NCBI GenBank assembly: GCA_025350055.1
Contig: JANXYK010000011.1
Span: 62,001-126,000 of the forward strand
DNA: 64,000 bases
Reading direction: 5' to 3'
Source: Gammaproteobacteria bacterium
Lineage (GTDB): Bacteria; Pseudomonadota; Gammaproteobacteria; Steroidobacterales; Steroidobacteraceae
Shown: in pieces, positions 62,996-64,000 of the stretch
How the letters are laid out: the number at the start of each line of letters is the position of its first letter
Position numbering within the stretch: the first letter of the stretch is position 1
Notes under the pieces: model-generated
Seen by the model: only the letters and a program-made list of their open reading frames with translations
What the model was told of the DNA's origin: nothing
The model's database searches: none
Made by a program: the position numbers and the translations under genes

Positions 62996-63739
62996 ATGGA
63001 ACAAGCACAGTCCCGGGAGTTGCGCGCGGCAGCGGTCTGGGCCGTGGCCGTCTCCGGTCACCTGCTGCTGGTGATGGCGTTCTTGTCCGCCAATCGCAGT
63101 GCTTTACGGATGCTGGCTGCCACGCCCAGCGGACCACTGCTCGTGCTGATCGACATCGCACCCAGGCCCTGGATTCCGCAACAGTCGTTGACGACAGACG
63201 AAGGCGATGCGCGGGCGCGTCGCCTGGCGCGGCAAGCCGCAAGCACAGGGCCCGCTGTGTCCAATCCGGTGCCCCCGAGTGCCGTCGTGCCCGTCAGCGT
63301 CGAGACACCAGCTGTGCAGCCGCGAGCCGCTGTGCACGTCGACTGGCAGCGCGAATCCGAGCTGGTCGGCAAGCGCGTCGGCGCTGCTGCTGCCACGCCC
63401 AGCGTCGGCAGCTTCACGCCGCCGCCGGCGCCAGCCACTCATGTGTGTGAGAAACCGAAGCAGCACTCGCCGTGGAACCGCGAACTCAAGCGAGCCGGTT
63501 TCATCGGCGCTCTGCCCTACGTGCGGGTGGGCAAGCGCTGCCTGGTCGGCCTGCCATTCTTCGGCTGCGCCATCGGCCACTTGCCGGAGCCCGACGGTGC
63601 GCTGTTCACTGACATGGGCGCCGTTGATCGCAGCCGCAGTTCCGTGCCCGATATTCCCGATTGCGTGTCGCCTCCGGCAGCTATCGAACTGGCTGACCCG
63701 GCCGCTGTGCCAGCGCCCGCGTCGGCGGCGCCGCGCTGA
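62996..63739 (+). CDS. Single-pass membrane protein of unknown function
   Basis: A 247-residue protein with one N-terminal hydrophobic helix (AAAVWAVAVSGHLLLVMAFL, about 10-30), followed by a Pro/Ala/Val-rich periplasmic linker. A compact C-terminal part has three cysteines (HVCEKPK, GKRCLVGLPFFGCAIGHLPEPDG) and a FTDMG motif. The N-terminal arrangement resembles TonB-like anchors, but the C-terminal TonB fold is not evident. The ATG at 62996 lacks a strong ribosome-binding site. It diverges from the M24 gene. Confidence 0.6.
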   Translation: MEQAQSRELRAAAVWAVAVSGHLLLVMAFLSANRSALRMLAATPSGPLLVLIDIAPRPWIPQQSLTTDEGDARARRLARQAASTGPAVSNPVPPSAVVPVSVETPAVQPRAAVHVDWQRESELVGKRVGAAAATPSVGSFTPPPAPATHVCEKPKQHSPWNRELKRAGFIGALPYVRVGKRCLVGLPFFGCAIGHLPEPDGALFTDMGAVDRSRSSVPDIPDCVSPPAAIELADPAAVPAPASAAPR

Positions 63740-63772
63740 GCGGGCAGCCGTGCTGTGTTCCAGCGCAGTGGC

Positions 63773-64000
63773 CTAGCGCAGCAGCGAGTCGTAGCGTGCT
63801 TTCTGCTGGGCGAGCAGCACTGACAACTCCGCGGCGCTGCGCCAGCGACCCGCGCTCATCACGCCCAGTGGCGCCTGCAGTGCTTCCGCAGCCTGCATGG
63901 GATTCGCGCCGACCAGCAGCAGATCGGCCTTCATGCCCACCTTCACCACGCCGAAGGGCTCGGCACCTGGCACCGTGTGCGCGATGAATTCACCGGGCGT
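63773..64000 (-). CDS. Amidohydrolase-family protein, 5' part outside the window
   Basis: The C-terminal 75 residues of a protein that runs off the right edge (reverse strand). FGVVKVGMKADLLLVGANPMQAAEAL is the small beta domain that ends amidohydrolase/imidazolonepropionase-like proteins, followed by a short helix with LLAQQKARYDSLLR. The metal-binding barrel lies beyond the window, so substrate class cannot be judged. Confidence 0.82.
   Translation of the reverse strand, partial: TPGEFIAHTVPGAEPFGVVKVGMKADLLLVGANPMQAAEALQAPLGVMSAGRWRSAAELSVLLAQQKARYDSLLR

Overview
The window is 64 kb of GC-rich DNA with genes packed on both strands. It looks like a chromosomal segment of a motile Gammaproteobacterium related to the Xanthomonadales/Nevskiales. 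The grounds are the Pseudomonas/Xanthomonas-type flagellar layout (FleQ-like activator, atypical PilZ protein, FlhF/FlhG/FliA, MotC/MotD, DUF2802) and sigma-54 plus sigma-28 promoters at the expected places. Genus cannot be fixed from sequence alone. I see no rRNA, tRNA, CRISPR array, insertion sequence or phage genes.

Region 1 (1-13.1 kb) is a mixed housekeeping and envelope stretch: the end of a free methionine-(R)-sulfoxide reductase, small exported proteins, a FecR/DUF6600 protein, a GNAT acetyltransferase, an M48 lipoprotein protease, two glutathione S-transferases around a mercaptopyruvate sulfurtransferase, a nitroreductase, dodecin, a DUF481 outer membrane protein, a DUF4382 lipoprotein and UppP. 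Several genes end in clear hairpin terminators.

Region 2 (12.8-16.7 kb) is a small accessory locus. A MarR regulator with a C-terminal cysteine cluster diverges, across a palindromic candidate operator, from a tightly overlapping three-gene operon: an unrecognised 336-aa protein, an MFS transporter, and a 209-aa protein whose C-terminus resembles a MazG helix pair. A 75-aa protein on the other side of the regulator shows the same MazG-like pattern.

Region 3 (16.7-21.0 kb) holds an EamA exporter, an MgtC-family protein, DsbA coupled to a 67-aa protein, a possible SCO1-like remnant, and an exported amidohydrolase.

Region 4 (21.0-59.8 kb) is an almost complete polar-type flagellar cluster: flgNMA (reverse strand), flgBCDEFGHIJKL, fliC-flaG-fliD-fliS-PilZ, fleQ, fleR-like-fliEFGHIJK, fliLNOPQR-flhB, flhAFG-fliA-motCD-DUF2802-HDOD. 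Five sigma-54 promoters (flgA, flgB, fleR-like/fliE, fliL, flhA) and two sigma-28 promoters (flgM, fliC) fit a FleQ > sigma-54 > FliA hierarchy. The odd points are: fliM is missing from its usual place between fliL and fliN; no chemotaxis gene is present anywhere in the cluster; both sigma-54 activators lack receiver domains and no FleS-like kinase is present; and FlhF has lost key GTP-binding motif residues.

Region 5 (59.8-64 kb) has a reverse-strand pair (a Tat-exported M24 aminopeptidase-like protein and a 599-aa exported protein of unknown function), a single-pass protein of unknown function, and the end of an amidohydrolase gene.
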